Origin: JALZVT01 sp964519335
Lineage (GTDB): Bacteria > Pseudomonadota > Gammaproteobacteria > Pseudomonadales > Azotimanducaceae
DNA: 64,000 nt
NCBI GenBank assembly: GCA_964519335.1
Contig: CAZFIA010000001.1
Coordinates: 36,900-100,899, forward strand
Reading direction: 5' to 3'
The notes beneath the pieces were generated by a model that was given only the letters and a program-made list of their open reading frames with translations, did not search any database and was not told the DNA's origin. Both the position numbers and the translations under genes were made by a program. Below, in pieces: positions 17,450 through 25,666 of the stretch. Position 1 is the first letter of the stretch, and each line of letters starts with the position of its first letter.

Positions 17450-18650
17450 CAACCGTTTTTACATCGCGCCTTACGCTTTCGCTCATTAAGAAGAACGAGA
17501 CCAGCGCGGAGTCGACGGCCAGACGTTCTTCTACTAGAAGCTGCAGTACTTCGGCTTCCATCTGTGCTACTTCCTCTCGGTGATGCTGTTCTGCACCATC
17601 AGTGTGCAGGACATCGCGCAATGCGTGCAGGCGCAGGAAATATTCGTCTAACCGATCTTTACGCCGCTGCCGGGTGTAACGGATCCACCCGGTAAGGATG
17701 GTGCCCAGACCGAGGGCAACGGTAGCTATGAGCGCAAACACCTCGGCATAACGCTCAAGCAACGAGGGCGCGTCTTTATCTATGTAGCGCCTGGAGCCTG
17801 AGTGAATAGCCAGTGTGTGAACGGTGTCTTGCATAGGTTCGGTGAGGGAATCGCGGGAAAGCGCGTAGGCGTTTTCTAGGGGCTGAGATTGCTCGTGTAG
17901 CATTAGATTGAGTTCGTAGGCCAATTCGTCATCAAAATCAGGACGAACCACCAATAAGGTTTCTACCGCCAGTGTGTCTATCTCGTGGGATGTCAGGTCG
18001 GGATAGATGCCGGCAGGCAGACTGAAAGGCCGAAGGTTGGGAAACAGAAGCGCCAGAGCTTGGGGAGAGCTTGCGCTGCTTTCATTAAAGGAAAACACCT
18101 CGTAGTCGGTAAATCCTTGTCGTGCCTCGATGGAGAGCAGGCCGCCAAAGATAAAGAACACCTGAGGCGGGTCGCCAGGCGCTGCTACCCAGGGCAGGTC
18201 GAGTAGTCGGGAATTGACGCCCTCGATGTGGTGGTGATCTGCGAGCGCGCTGAATATAGCCCGGCTCATACTGTTTGGTGAGCCGGCAAAGATGCTGGGC
18301 GCCAACAGCAGCTCGTTAAGCGTGGGTGTGCCCATCGATTTGTGGTGCAGCACATGTAGTACCCGTGGCAGCACCGGCATGAGCATGTGCAGGTTGCTGT
18401 TGGGAGTGAGCGGTTCGCCGATTATGGCCGCATCTACCACACCGCCTTCTATTGCGGCAGTAAGTTCGTCCATAGACTCGAAGGGGTCTTCGAGTCGGGT
18501 TCTTATCCGGTTGCTCTCGAGCACCTCACCTATGGCCCTGGCAATGCTTGGATTGGGTTGACCGAGCGTGTAGCCAAGAACCAAAGGTGCGCGATCGCCG
18601 CCGCAGCTGGCCATGAGCAGCAGGGCCAACAGGATGACCGTTTGACGCAA
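17436..18650 (-). CDS. TAXI-family solute-binding protein with C-terminal membrane anchor
   Basis: The periplasmic part (LVLGYTLGQPNPSIARAIGE, then PAGIYPDLTSHEIDTLAVET and LLVVRPD) resembles TAXI-type TRAP solute receptors. A TTG at 18650 is proposed as start because it gives a lipoprotein-like signal MRQTVILLALLLMASC, 18 bp after the YHS stop; the longer frame overlapping YHS is less likely. After the binding domain comes one transmembrane helix (VFALIATVALGLGTILTGWI, near residue 310) and a charged helical tail of about 85 residues predicted in the cytoplasm. No TRAP membrane subunit is nearby. The layout suggests a membrane-tethered sensor or accessory receptor. The ligand is unknown. Confidence 0.7.
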   Translation of the reverse strand: MRQTVILLALLLMASCGGDRAPLVLGYTLGQPNPSIARAIGEVLESNRIRTRLEDPFESMDELTAAIEGGVVDAAIIGEPLTPNSNLHMLMPVLPRVLHVLHHKSMGTPTLNELLLAPSIFAGSPNSMSRAIFSALADHHHIEGVNSRLLDLPWVAAPGDPPQVFFIFGGLLSIEARQGFTDYEVFSFNESSASSPQALALLFPNLRPFSLPAGIYPDLTSHEIDTLAVETLLVVRPDFDDELAYELNLMLHEQSQPLENAYALSRDSLTEPMQDTVHTLAIHSGSRRYIDKDAPSLLERYAEVFALIATVALGLGTILTGWIRYTRQRRKDRLDEYFLRLHALRDVLHTDGAEQHHREEVAQMEAEVLQLLVEERLAVDSALVSFFLMSESVRRDVKTVVKLP

Positions 18651-18667
18651 ACGGCTGGTGGATTTAT

Positions 18668-19345
18668 CTACAGTTGGGCGGACTCCGGTGCTGCTGGTAG
18701 TTCTGATGCACCCACTGCAGAAGACAGAAAGCCGTCGCGATTCTTGTCTGCGCGTCGTCGATAATCGAGGGGGTCTGCGTTCCACAAATCCTGACCGTTG
18801 GTGAAGCCCGTGGTTTCAAACAGCAGCAGTTTGCCGTCTTCCAGCTTGTAGTTTAGCGGATTGGGACAGGTTAGCGCGCCTGCAGCAAGGCTTGTTGCGC
18901 ACCAACCCAGGTAGCTGGGCAGATAATCTTTGGGTGCAGCAACAAACATGTTGAGGTGTGCCTCACTGATAAAACGATAGGTGAGGCCGTCGTGTAGAGC
19001 GGTGTAATCGCTGTTACCCATAAGCGGACCGGTTGGGTTGTGATAGCTGACCACGTCGATGCCAGCCAGGGCAATGCCGTTGGGGTTGCAGGCGTGGCCG
19101 TCGCTGATATCGGTGTTGGCGGATGCGTCCATCATCGCTTTTTTTCGCATCAATTCCTTTTTCTGCATCATCACCTCTTTCTTCATCATGACTGCCGCTT
19201 CGTCTGTGGCTTCTTCGATGACGGATTCGGCGGCAACGGATTCGGCCGCTGACATGTGCAGTGTGGTGAGGCAGGCAAGGGCGCCAAAAAACAGGGCGAG
19301 AACCTGCTGCGATCTGCTGTTTTGGTTAGGTCGAAAAAGGGGCAT
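18668..19345 (-). CDS. Secreted YHS-domain protein with Met/Lys-rich segment
   Basis: The 225-aa protein has a signal peptide (SRSQQVLALFFGALACLTTL), then a Met/Lys/Glu-rich stretch (MMKKEVMMQKKELMRKKAMM, residues about 52–71), then a YHS-type domain: NGIALAGIDVVSYHNPTGPL, TALHDGLTYRFISEAHLNMF and YLPSYLGWCA. YHS domains are short modules often linked to metal handling; the Met-rich stretch would suit copper or other soft-metal binding, but that is inference. The last residues (SELPAAPESAQL) lead straight into the TAXI gene, 18 bp from its proposed start, so the two are cotranscribed. A preceding FAD oxidoreductase gene is on the same strand. Confidence 0.75.
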   Translation of the reverse strand: MPLFRPNQNSRSQQVLALFFGALACLTTLHMSAAESVAAESVIEEATDEAAVMMKKEVMMQKKELMRKKAMMDASANTDISDGHACNPNGIALAGIDVVSYHNPTGPLMGNSDYTALHDGLTYRFISEAHLNMFVAAPKDYLPSYLGWCATSLAAGALTCPNPLNYKLEDGKLLLFETTGFTNGQDLWNADPLDYRRRADKNRDGFLSSAVGASELPAAPESAQL

Positions 19346-19443
19346 TTGGGGGTCCTGTCGGGTCTCCGATGTATTCAGCCTTTGCGCTATTGATGTGCCT
19401 AGCGTACAGGGGCGGTCTAATGATGCTCATAAGACCCGCCAGG

Positions 19444-19488
19444 GCGCCAATTGTTCAGGTTGGGGCGCGCCAAAGGGCCAATTGGCGC
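19444..19488. repeat. Inverted repeat downstream of FAD oxidoreductase gene
   Basis: GCGCCAATTG (19444–19453) and CAATTGGCGC (19479–19488) are perfect 10-bp inverted repeats separated by 25 bp that include the palindrome GGCGCGCC. The pair lies between the oxidoreductase stop (19542) and the YHS start (19345). It may be a weak terminator or an operator for the YHS–TAXI unit. Confidence 0.45.
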
Positions 19489-19541
19489 ACGTTTTGGTGC
19501 TGATATGGGGAGCTTTTTCTGGCGAGGCTGCGGTGCGAAGG

Positions 19542-20675
19542 CTAGGACCTGAAGCGGTCTGGCGCTACCGCCTCGACAAACGCCCACTCTTGCCCTTTGT
19601 TATGGAGAGTCTTGCCCAGATCTTCAGTAATAAGGCCGGCTGCCAGTCGAGATAGGGCCGGAGCGGTTTGCACGCCGTAGCCGCCCTGACCTGCAAGCCA
19701 GAAGAATCCACTGAGATCGGGTTCAAACCCCACGACGAAGGTTTCATCGCTTGCGAAGGTGCGCAAACCCGCCCAGCGATGGGTAACGCGGGTTACCCGG
19801 TGTGTCGTGCTTGATTCAAACCGTGCGATCGCCTGGGCAACATCGAGTTCTTCTGGGGCTGCGTCGCAGGCGGGACCAGGTGTTTCATCCATGGGCGAGA
19901 GCAGCAACGTGCCTGCGTCGGGTTTGAAATACAAAGGATCGGCTGCGTTGATTACCAGCGGCCAGGTTTGGATGTCATGTTCGGCAGGTGCAGGTACAAG
20001 AAATGCGGTGCGGCGTTTTGGGGTAAGACCGATGGGGGCGATGCCTGCTAGTGCTGCGATGGCGTCCGCCCAGGCGCCGGCGGCGTTTACGACTATTGGC
20101 GCAGAGAGGCGTTGTTGTGGGCAGGTGACTTGGAAATGGTCGCTGTGTTTTTCTATGGCGGTAACTTCGGCGTTAGTGAGTAGCGTGCCGCCATTCGCTT
20201 TGAAGTGTCTGATGTGGCCCTGAAGTATGGCGTCTACGTCTAAATCGCCGCCGCCTAACTCGATTGCGGCTCTGGCTACGTAGTCTGGTTCAAGAATGGG
20301 AACCTTGGCGATTGCGTCTTGCGCACTGAGTTCGTTGAGCGTGCTGATGGTGTTGATGGCTTTAGCAAGTTGCTGCTCGTGACCCTGTGGTGCTACATGC
20401 AACGCGTCGCGGGCGTGTAACAGTGGTACGGGCGAAAACCCCCCAGGTGGTGATTGGTAGAACGCAGCGCTAGCGGCACTTAAGCCGCGTACGGTGGCGT
20501 TGCCATAGGCGGGTGAAAAGTACGCGGCTGAGCGTCCTGTGGCGTGATAACCGGGCTGAGTTTCGCGCTCGAGCACAATAACGGTTGCACGCTTTGAGAG
20601 TTCTGCCGCGACTGACAGGCCGGCGATGCCGGCACCGATGACGATAACGTCGCAGCTGTGATCGGATGGGCTCAT
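19542..20675 (-). CDS. FAD-dependent oxidoreductase (DAO / glycine oxidase-like family)
   Basis: The 377-aa protein opens with the Rossmann dinucleotide-binding motif CDVIVIGAGIAGLSVAAELS (GxGxxG, residues about 12–17), followed by ERETQPGYHATGRSAAYFSP. The middle shows GGGDLDVDAILQGHIRHFKA and VNAAGAWADAIAALAG, and the C-terminus has WAGLRTFASDETFVVGFEPD and FWLAGQGGYGVQTAPALSRL, the second FAD contact of the D-amino-acid-oxidase fold. It probably oxidises a secondary or D-amino acid or a 2-hydroxy acid in the cytoplasm; the substrate is not decidable from sequence. It stands 197 bp upstream of the YHS gene on the same strand. Confidence 0.85.
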   Translation of the reverse strand: MSPSDHSCDVIVIGAGIAGLSVAAELSKRATVIVLERETQPGYHATGRSAAYFSPAYGNATVRGLSAASAAFYQSPPGGFSPVPLLHARDALHVAPQGHEQQLAKAINTISTLNELSAQDAIAKVPILEPDYVARAAIELGGGDLDVDAILQGHIRHFKANGGTLLTNAEVTAIEKHSDHFQVTCPQQRLSAPIVVNAAGAWADAIAALAGIAPIGLTPKRRTAFLVPAPAEHDIQTWPLVINAADPLYFKPDAGTLLLSPMDETPGPACDAAPEELDVAQAIARFESSTTHRVTRVTHRWAGLRTFASDETFVVGFEPDLSGFFWLAGQGGYGVQTAPALSRLAAGLITEDLGKTLHNKGQEWAFVEAVAPDRFRS

Positions 20676-20809
20676 TGCGCGGCGGTTCTTTTGCTGGGTT
20701 GGTGCTTATCTTATAGGGGTTTTGAGCAGGTTAAGGGTCTGACGCCTAATTGGTCTGACTCTGGTAGGTTAGCTAGACCCCAACTCTTCCTCTGGAGCGA
20801 GTATTTACG

Positions 20810-21046
20810 ATGAAAAAGCTAAAGAACGAAAAGGAATTGGTGAAGAAGGCTATTGCTGAAGGGATGAAGTATGGGGAAGAAAGAGGTGTGGTTGAGTTTG
20901 AAGCCACGGATTCAGCGAGTGACAAGATCGAATATATTTATCGGTTACTTGTGCATGACAAGGTGATTCAGCCGGTTCCGCAGGAGCAGATTTCGCAGGT
21001 AACGATGAAGCATAAGTTGGCTATTTGGGCGTCTAAGATGAAGTGA
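20810..21046 (+). CDS. Small conserved protein resembling DUF5062
   Basis: The 78-aa protein (MKKLKNEKELVKKAIAEGMK, then DKIEYIYRLLVHDKVIQ and MKHKLAIWASKMK) is highly charged, predicted all-helical and soluble. It resembles the short DUF5062 family that I recall from marine gammaproteobacteria; the match is from memory. A GGAG ribosome-binding site precedes the ATG. It stands alone between two minus-strand genes. The upstream 130 bp hold two GGTCTGAC motifs (near 20735 and 20750) of unknown meaning. No function is known. Confidence 0.65.
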   Translation: MKKLKNEKELVKKAIAEGMKYGEERGVVEFEATDSASDKIEYIYRLLVHDKVIQPVPQEQISQVTMKHKLAIWASKMK

Positions 21047-21075
21047 GTGACGCCCGATATAGCCCTGCAGCCTAA

Positions 21076-22938
21076 CTACTGTGTTCGCACGGCTACACTG
21101 GTTGTACCCCGTACTACACCGGCCTCCAAAAATCTTACCCGAATTCTGGTATTTGCAGGATCAAATGGAACGTTCCCATTCGCGATCGCAAAGATTGAGA
21201 ACGTAGGTGTCGCATTAGACGCAACACTTGCATCTACCGTTGGACTCGGTGGCGCCAAACACAGACCGTCGGCTGGATTTGTTTCACAAATAAACAGGGA
21301 CAGTGGCGGGTTGGCTGCACCGGTGTCGACACTCGCGGTAACCGTGGCCGCGCTTCCGACGTTAACCGACGCTACGGCAAAGGCTTCGGAGCCATCGGTT
21401 CCTGGAATATTGAGAACACCATCGCCTGATGGTGTCGCGCCCAGTGCGACTATATCGGCAACGGCGGTTGGCGAACCCGACAAGAGCAATGTGTTTACAC
21501 CTTCAAAAACGCCAGCGGTGATACTGTTCGTGCAATCAAAGCTCAGGGCCACATCTGTGGGCGACAGCGGGCTGTTGGGGGTGAGTCCAAAGAAAAAGGT
21601 CTGGAAGGCCCCGGCGGGTATAGCGACGGGGGTGTTAGGAGTGCCAACCGGTGCATTCGTATTGGGATCTGTTGTTTGATAAAAGAATGCAACGTCGAGT
21701 CCGGCTGGAGGTGCGATTCTACAACCCAGAAGTGTTTCGGTATTGGTATTTATTACCGTTGCAAACGCGGTAGCGCTATCGCCGACCAAAACCGAGCGAC
21801 TACCTGGCAATACGGCGGCTGCCGGGGCGGGGAAGTCGCCGAATGAGAACAGATCGAAGCGATTGCCGCCGTTTTCATTAGAGATTTCATTAGAGATATA
21901 GATAATACGTTGGCCGTCGTTGCTAAAAATTGCGCGCGACACCTCCCCTGTAAAGGGTAACTCACCGTTAATTTGTTGGGCCTCTCCCCCCGTTACCGGA
22001 ATGCTGTACAAATTCTCTGGTAAACCGCTAGGGGAGCTAAAAATTACACGCTGGCTATCAGGGGCGATTAGGAAGTTCTCCCCTATGTCTCCTGGATCTA
22101 CTGCGTCTAGCGATACTGCCATACCGCCAGTGATCGGTGCGCTTCGCAAGTTTCCTTCAAATCCCGAAACATCGGTGAGAAAGACGACTTGTTGACTGTC
22201 AGGGCTAATAGCGAAGGCATTGTCGGGTAACCCGCCTGTAAATGAGGTGACTTCGATGTTGGTGTTGGTTGGGTTGATTTGTGTTACTTCGCCACCAGTA
22301 ATCGAAACGCTGAACAGATCAAAGTCGTTGTCGAACATTTGATCGGCGATGTAGACAACCGTTTGGCTGTTTGCGCTAATTTCAAATTCATTGCCCACAT
22401 CACCGCCGCCAGCGATGAGGTCAGCGTTGAGTCGAACTGCAGCGCCCCCCAGTATCGGAACACTATAGAGCTCGACGGTGTCGTTGATGTCCTGGTCTGA
22501 CAGATACACAACCCGCGAACTGTCGTCGCTTATCTCAAAACTAATAACATCGCCGCGATCTGCAAGGTCTCCGTTTAAACGGGTTTGAGCGCCGCCAGTT
22601 ATCGAAACTCTGTACAGCTCTATAACNNNNNNNNNNNNNNNNNNNNNNNNNNNNNNNNNNNNNNNNNNNNNNNNNNNNNNNNNNNNNNNNNNNNNNNNNN
22701 NNNNNNNNNNNNNNNNNNNNNNNNNNTGGGCGGAGCTTTGTGAGGAAAGAAACACGACTTGTTGGCCGTCGTTGCTTATCTCTAAGAAGCTTCTGTTAAC
22801 AGATTCGTTCAGAACGCTATCGCTGATTTGCATTGGGGGTAGGAACTGGGCTTGGACGCTGGTTGTGATGGCTGCGGTGGCGATGGCAGCGACTAGGAAC
22901 CGGGGAAGAGTGCGGGGTGCTGGAGTTTTGTGGCTCAT
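21076..22938 (-). CDS. Secreted TolB-like beta-propeller (PD40) protein, interrupted by an assembly gap
   Basis: A Sec signal peptide (FLVAAIATAAITTSVQAQ) is followed by at least six propeller blades with the recurring phrase ELYRVSITGGAQTRLN, ELYSVPILGGAAVRLN, DLFSVSITGGEVTQIN, NLRSAPITGGMAVSLD and NLYSIPVTGGEAQQIN, each preceded by a strand such as SDDSSRVVYLSDQ. This is the PD40/WD40-like pattern of TolB propellers. The last 230 residues form a different, beta-rich, Ala/Thr/Pro-rich region (SVLVGDSATAFATVINTNTE onward) resembling extracellular beta-sandwich repeats. The frame stays open through the 100-N gap only by chance, so the true length is unknown. A role in extracellular ligand or protein binding is likely; no partner genes are adjacent. 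Confidence 0.75.
   Translation of the reverse strand: MSHKTPAPRTLPRFLVAAIATAAITTSVQAQFLPPMQISDSVLNESVNRSFLEISNDGQQVVFLSSQSSAXXXXXXXXXXXXXXXXXXXXXXXXXXXXXXXXXXVIELYRVSITGGAQTRLNGDLADRGDVISFEISDDSSRVVYLSDQDINDTVELYSVPILGGAAVRLNADLIAGGGDVGNEFEISANSQTVVYIADQMFDNDFDLFSVSITGGEVTQINPTNTNIEVTSFTGGLPDNAFAISPDSQQVVFLTDVSGFEGNLRSAPITGGMAVSLDAVDPGDIGENFLIAPDSQRVIFSSPSGLPENLYSIPVTGGEAQQINGELPFTGEVSRAIFSNDGQRIIYISNEISNENGGNRFDLFSFGDFPAPAAAVLPGSRSVLVGDSATAFATVINTNTETLLGCRIAPPAGLDVAFFYQTTDPNTNAPVGTPNTPVAIPAGAFQTFFFGLTPNSPLSPTDVALSFDCTNSITAGVFEGVNTLLLSGSPTAVADIVALGATPSGDGVLNIPGTDGSEAFAVASVNVGSAATVTASVDTGAANPPLSLFICETNPADGLCLAPPSPTVDASVASNATPTFSIFAIANGNVPFDPANTRIRVRFLEAGVVRGTTSVAVRTQ
22627..22726. other. Assembly gap (100 N) within PD40 gene
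   Basis: A 100-N placeholder falls where the first propeller blades are encoded. Neighbouring blades are similar to each other, so collapsed repeats are a likely cause. Confidence 0.98.
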
Positions 22939-23167
22939 TTGGTCGGTATTCGATCGTTTGCTGGGATGATTACTTTATCCTATGTGGGGGTGTTTGTCGG
23001 TTGGGCGTGGGTAGATAAGTGAGTGACGGGGCCAGATAAATGGTTTGAGTAAGCGATTGTTTAACAGGGGAGGCGGTTAGCTAAAGTAGTTCTGCTGAGC
23101 TTGCATCCCTGCCGTGACTTTGTTGCTTCGAACCACCCCCAGCCCGCGCGTCCGTTTCACTACCTCT

Positions 23168-23251
23168 GGTTCAACTCCCGCCGCCCAAACAAAAAAGGGC
23201 CGCCCGATGGGCGGCCCTTTTTTGTTTGGTGGAGGCGGCGGGAGTTGAACC
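23168..23251. repeat. 84-bp imperfect palindrome overlapping the 3' end of ssrA
   Basis: GGTTCAACTCCCGCCGCC (23168–23185) is the exact reverse complement of 23234–23251, which is the T-arm and 3' acceptor part of the tmRNA gene. Between them lie a second perfect pair (23186–23205 with 23209–23228) and one 5-nt bulge (GTGGA, 23229–23233). The inner part is the ssrA terminator. The outer arm is therefore an inverted extra copy of the tmRNA 3' end. Confidence 0.8.
23191..23217 (-). terminator. Rho-independent terminator of ssrA
   Basis: GGGCCGCCC and GGGCGGCCC form a perfect 9-bp stem with a 3-nt loop (23197–23217). On the reverse strand it is followed by TTTTTTGTTTG. It lies 9 bp after the CCA end of the tmRNA. 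A mirrored T-run on the other strand makes it bidirectional. Confidence 0.9.
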
Positions 23252-23587
23252 CGCGTCCGTCAGCACTCTTTCTTCGGATCTTCACATGCTTGGTTCCGTT
23301 AATTAATTTAGTCTCGTAACGACCCAACGGGCAGGGTGTTACAGACGATCTCGATTAAGTTTTAGCGCTTCAGCCCCGAGCGAGGCCTCCATCGCGATCC
23401 AGTGAACATTGCCCTTGGGTTCTCTCCACTGGCAGAGATCCTCCAAGGCAAGCGGGGTTTATGCCGCTAGTGCGTAGTTTTCGTCGTTGGCAACTATAAA
23501 AAGTTACAGCGATTTTTTTACGAGAGTCACTACCCTCTCGGCATGCACCTAAGACGTCATTACCGGCGTCGAAGCCAAGTCGCCCCC
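23227..23587 (-). ncRNA. ssrA: Transfer-messenger RNA (tmRNA)
   Basis: The reverse strand starts GGGGGCGACTTGGCTTCGAC and ends GGGTTCAACTCCCGCCGCC followed by TCCACCA, so a tRNA-Ala-like acceptor stem, T-arm and encoded CCA are present (about 361 nt). The tag reading frame GCC AAC GAC GAA AAC TAC, continuing to GCA TAA, codes ANDENYALAA, giving the common gammaproteobacterial tag. tmRNA releases ribosomes stalled on mRNAs without stop codons and marks the peptide for proteolysis. Its protein partner smpB lies 105 bp upstream on the same strand. Confidence 0.95.
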
Positions 23588-23692
23588 AAGTGTCGTCCTT
23601 ACGTAGGACAAGCAAACAGTGTATCAGTTCCCCCCATTTTTAGGGTGATCCAGTACCGGTAGTTGGGGGCGGAATAGGCCTTTTCAAGGGCC

Positions 23693-24175
23693 TTAACGAT
23701 TGTCGGTGCGGAGAATGCGCTGCTTTTGCCGGTTCCAGTCGCGTTCGGCCATGGTTTTGCGCTTGTCGTGTTCTTGCTTGCCTTTTGCCATCGCTATTTC
23801 GCATTTCACGCGATTGTTCTTCCAGTACAGGCGAGTGGCTACCGCGGTATAACCCTTGGCCGAGATGGCCTGAAAGATCTTTGCGATTTCTTTGGCGTTG
23901 AGCAGCAGCTTGCGCATGCGGATAGGATCGGCAACAACATGGGTACTGGCGCTTGCCAGTGGTGTGAGGTGTGCATTTATCAGCCAGGCTTCGCCATCGC
24001 GCACGTGCACGTAAGTGTCGGTGAGCTGAGCAAGACCCGCGCGCAGGCTTTTCACTTCCCAACCCATAAGCACCACCCCGGCCTCAAAACGTTCTTCTAG
24101 GGTGTAGTCGTGGCGCGCGCGGCGATTCTCGGCAATGGTATTGCTTGGTTTCTTGTTGGTCTTCTTTTTGGCCAT
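23693..24175 (-). CDS. smpB: SsrA-binding protein SmpB
   Basis: The 160-aa basic protein contains NRRARHDYTLEERFEAGVVL, GWEVKSLRAGLAQLTDTYVH and a Lys/Arg-rich C-terminal tail (KGKQEHDKRKTMAERDWNRQ), all characteristic of SmpB. It binds the tRNA-like domain of tmRNA and places its tail in the mRNA channel of the stalled ribosome. Length equals the family norm. It precedes ssrA on the same strand, a common arrangement. It is divergent from the sodium symporter gene, with 105 bp between. Confidence 0.97.
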   Translation of the reverse strand: MAKKKTNKKPSNTIAENRRARHDYTLEERFEAGVVLMGWEVKSLRAGLAQLTDTYVHVRDGEAWLINAHLTPLASASTHVVADPIRMRKLLLNAKEIAKIFQAISAKGYTAVATRLYWKNNRVKCEIAMAKGKQEHDKRKTMAERDWNRQKQRILRTDNR

Positions 24176-24280
24176 AGTGCCGAGTATAGCGGGGGGTCAA
24201 GTGCGCTGTCTGGCGCGTAGTTGTGACCCAATCGGCCTTAAGCGACAATTCGCGGCGATATTCCTACAGATGAAATAGAT

Positions 24281-25654
24281 ATGGCGGCACCGAGCGAATC
24301 ACGCCACGGCATGTGGTCGAGCCGATTGGTCTTTGTGTTGGCCGCGGCAGGGTCTGCGGTTGGGTTGGGAAATATCTGGAAGTTTCCCTACATCGCGGGT
24401 GAAAACGGTGGTGGCGCCTTTGTGGTTATCTATTTGGTGTGCGTAGCTGCTATTGGCGTGCCCATCATGATTGCCGAAACCTTGCTTGGTCGTTACGGCC
24501 GGCAAAGCCCTATCAACAGCATGCGCAAGCTCACCAAAGACGCGGGCGCATCGAACTTCTGGCCCATCATTGGTTGGATGGGGGTGCTTGCGGGGTTTCT
24601 AATTCTTTCCTACTACGCGGTCATTGCTGGTTGGGCGCTTAACTACGTCTATCTTGTTTCTACCGGCACCCTCACTGGGGCGACGCCGGACAGTGCAGAA
24701 AAGGTGTTCAACGACTTTCTTGCCAGTCCCTGGCAGATGGTGGGCTGGCAAACCGCGTTTATGGTGCTTACTGTTTGGATCGTTTCTGGCGGTGTCAGTA
24801 AAGGCATAGAGCGCGCGGTGAAGTGGTTTATGCCGCTGTTGTTCATTTTGTTGCTGGTGCTTCTGGGGTACTCGTTTAACTCGGGTGGCTTTGAGCAGGG
24901 TGTCGACTTTTTGATTGGTTTCGACTGGAGTCGAGTAACCGTTGATGGCTGGCTGGTTGCCATGGGGCAGGCGTTCTTCACCTTGAGCCTCGGCATGGGG
25001 GCCATTATGGCCTACGGCGCCTACCTGCCGTCGGATGCAAAAATTTCTAGCACCGTTGTGATTATTGCCGGCCTCGATACCCTGGTTGCGGTGCTAGCCG
25101 GTCTGGCGATCTTTCCGATTGTGTTTGCCAATGGCCTTGAAGCCGGGCAAGGGCCGGGGCTTATGTTTGTCACGGTGCCGCTGGCCTTTGGGCAGATGAG
25201 TGCCGGTGTTTTGTTTGGGGCGCTGTTCTTTCTGTTAGTCAGCTTTGCGGCCATCACTTCAGCTATCTCGCTCACCGAGCCCGCGCTTGCTTATCTGGTT
25301 GAAGAATACAACGCTAAACGCTCACGGGTTGCGATTTCGCTCGGCGTTATCTGCTGGATACTCGGTCTGGGCTCGGTCTTCTCATTTAACCTCTGGAGCG
25401 ATTTTACGCCGGTGGGGTCGATGACCTTTTTTGACTCGGTCGACTACCTGTCTCAGAACATCATGCTGCCGCTCGGTGGCCTGTTGATTGCATTGTTTGT
25501 TGGCTTTGCGCTGCCCAAAGAGCTGGTTTATGAGCAGCTTGGTATCAAGAGTGGGTTTGCGTCTTTTCTGTGGCAGTTGTCGATTAAGGTCATCGCGCCC
25601 ATCGGCGTGTTAACCGTGTTTGGAAAAACCATTTACGACACGGTTGTGGGTTGA
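24281..25654 (+). CDS. Sodium-dependent transporter, neurotransmitter:sodium symporter family
   Basis: The 457-aa protein has 11–12 predicted transmembrane helices. TM1 contains RLVFVLAAAGSAVGLGNIWK followed by FPYIAGENGGGAF, the unwound substrate- and sodium-site region of LeuT/MhsT-like transporters. TM6 contains QAFFTLSLGMGAIMAYGAYL, the matching second unwound helix. It should import an amino acid with sodium, but specificity cannot be read. It sits between smpB and ratA, a position with no transporter in the E. coli arrangement. The RatA start is only 12 bp downstream, so the two are cotranscribed. Confidence 0.92.
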   Translation: MAAPSESRHGMWSSRLVFVLAAAGSAVGLGNIWKFPYIAGENGGGAFVVIYLVCVAAIGVPIMIAETLLGRYGRQSPINSMRKLTKDAGASNFWPIIGWMGVLAGFLILSYYAVIAGWALNYVYLVSTGTLTGATPDSAEKVFNDFLASPWQMVGWQTAFMVLTVWIVSGGVSKGIERAVKWFMPLLFILLLVLLGYSFNSGGFEQGVDFLIGFDWSRVTVDGWLVAMGQAFFTLSLGMGAIMAYGAYLPSDAKISSTVVIIAGLDTLVAVLAGLAIFPIVFANGLEAGQGPGLMFVTVPLAFGQMSAGVLFGALFFLLVSFAAITSAISLTEPALAYLVEEYNAKRSRVAISLGVICWILGLGSVFSFNLWSDFTPVGSMTFFDSVDYLSQNIMLPLGGLLIALFVGFALPKELVYEQLGIKSGFASFLWQLSIKVIAPIGVLTVFGKTIYDTVVG

Positions 25655-25666
25655 GCTTAGCTCGCT

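Noticed and set aside
21047..21679. 210-aa plus-strand ORF
   Set aside because: It is the antisense frame of the PD40 protein, whose signal peptide and repeats support the minus strand.
23101..23319. ORF with WWRRRELNPRPSA
   Set aside because: It crosses the ssrA terminator and acceptor stem; such phrases are a well-known artefact of tRNA-like 3' ends.
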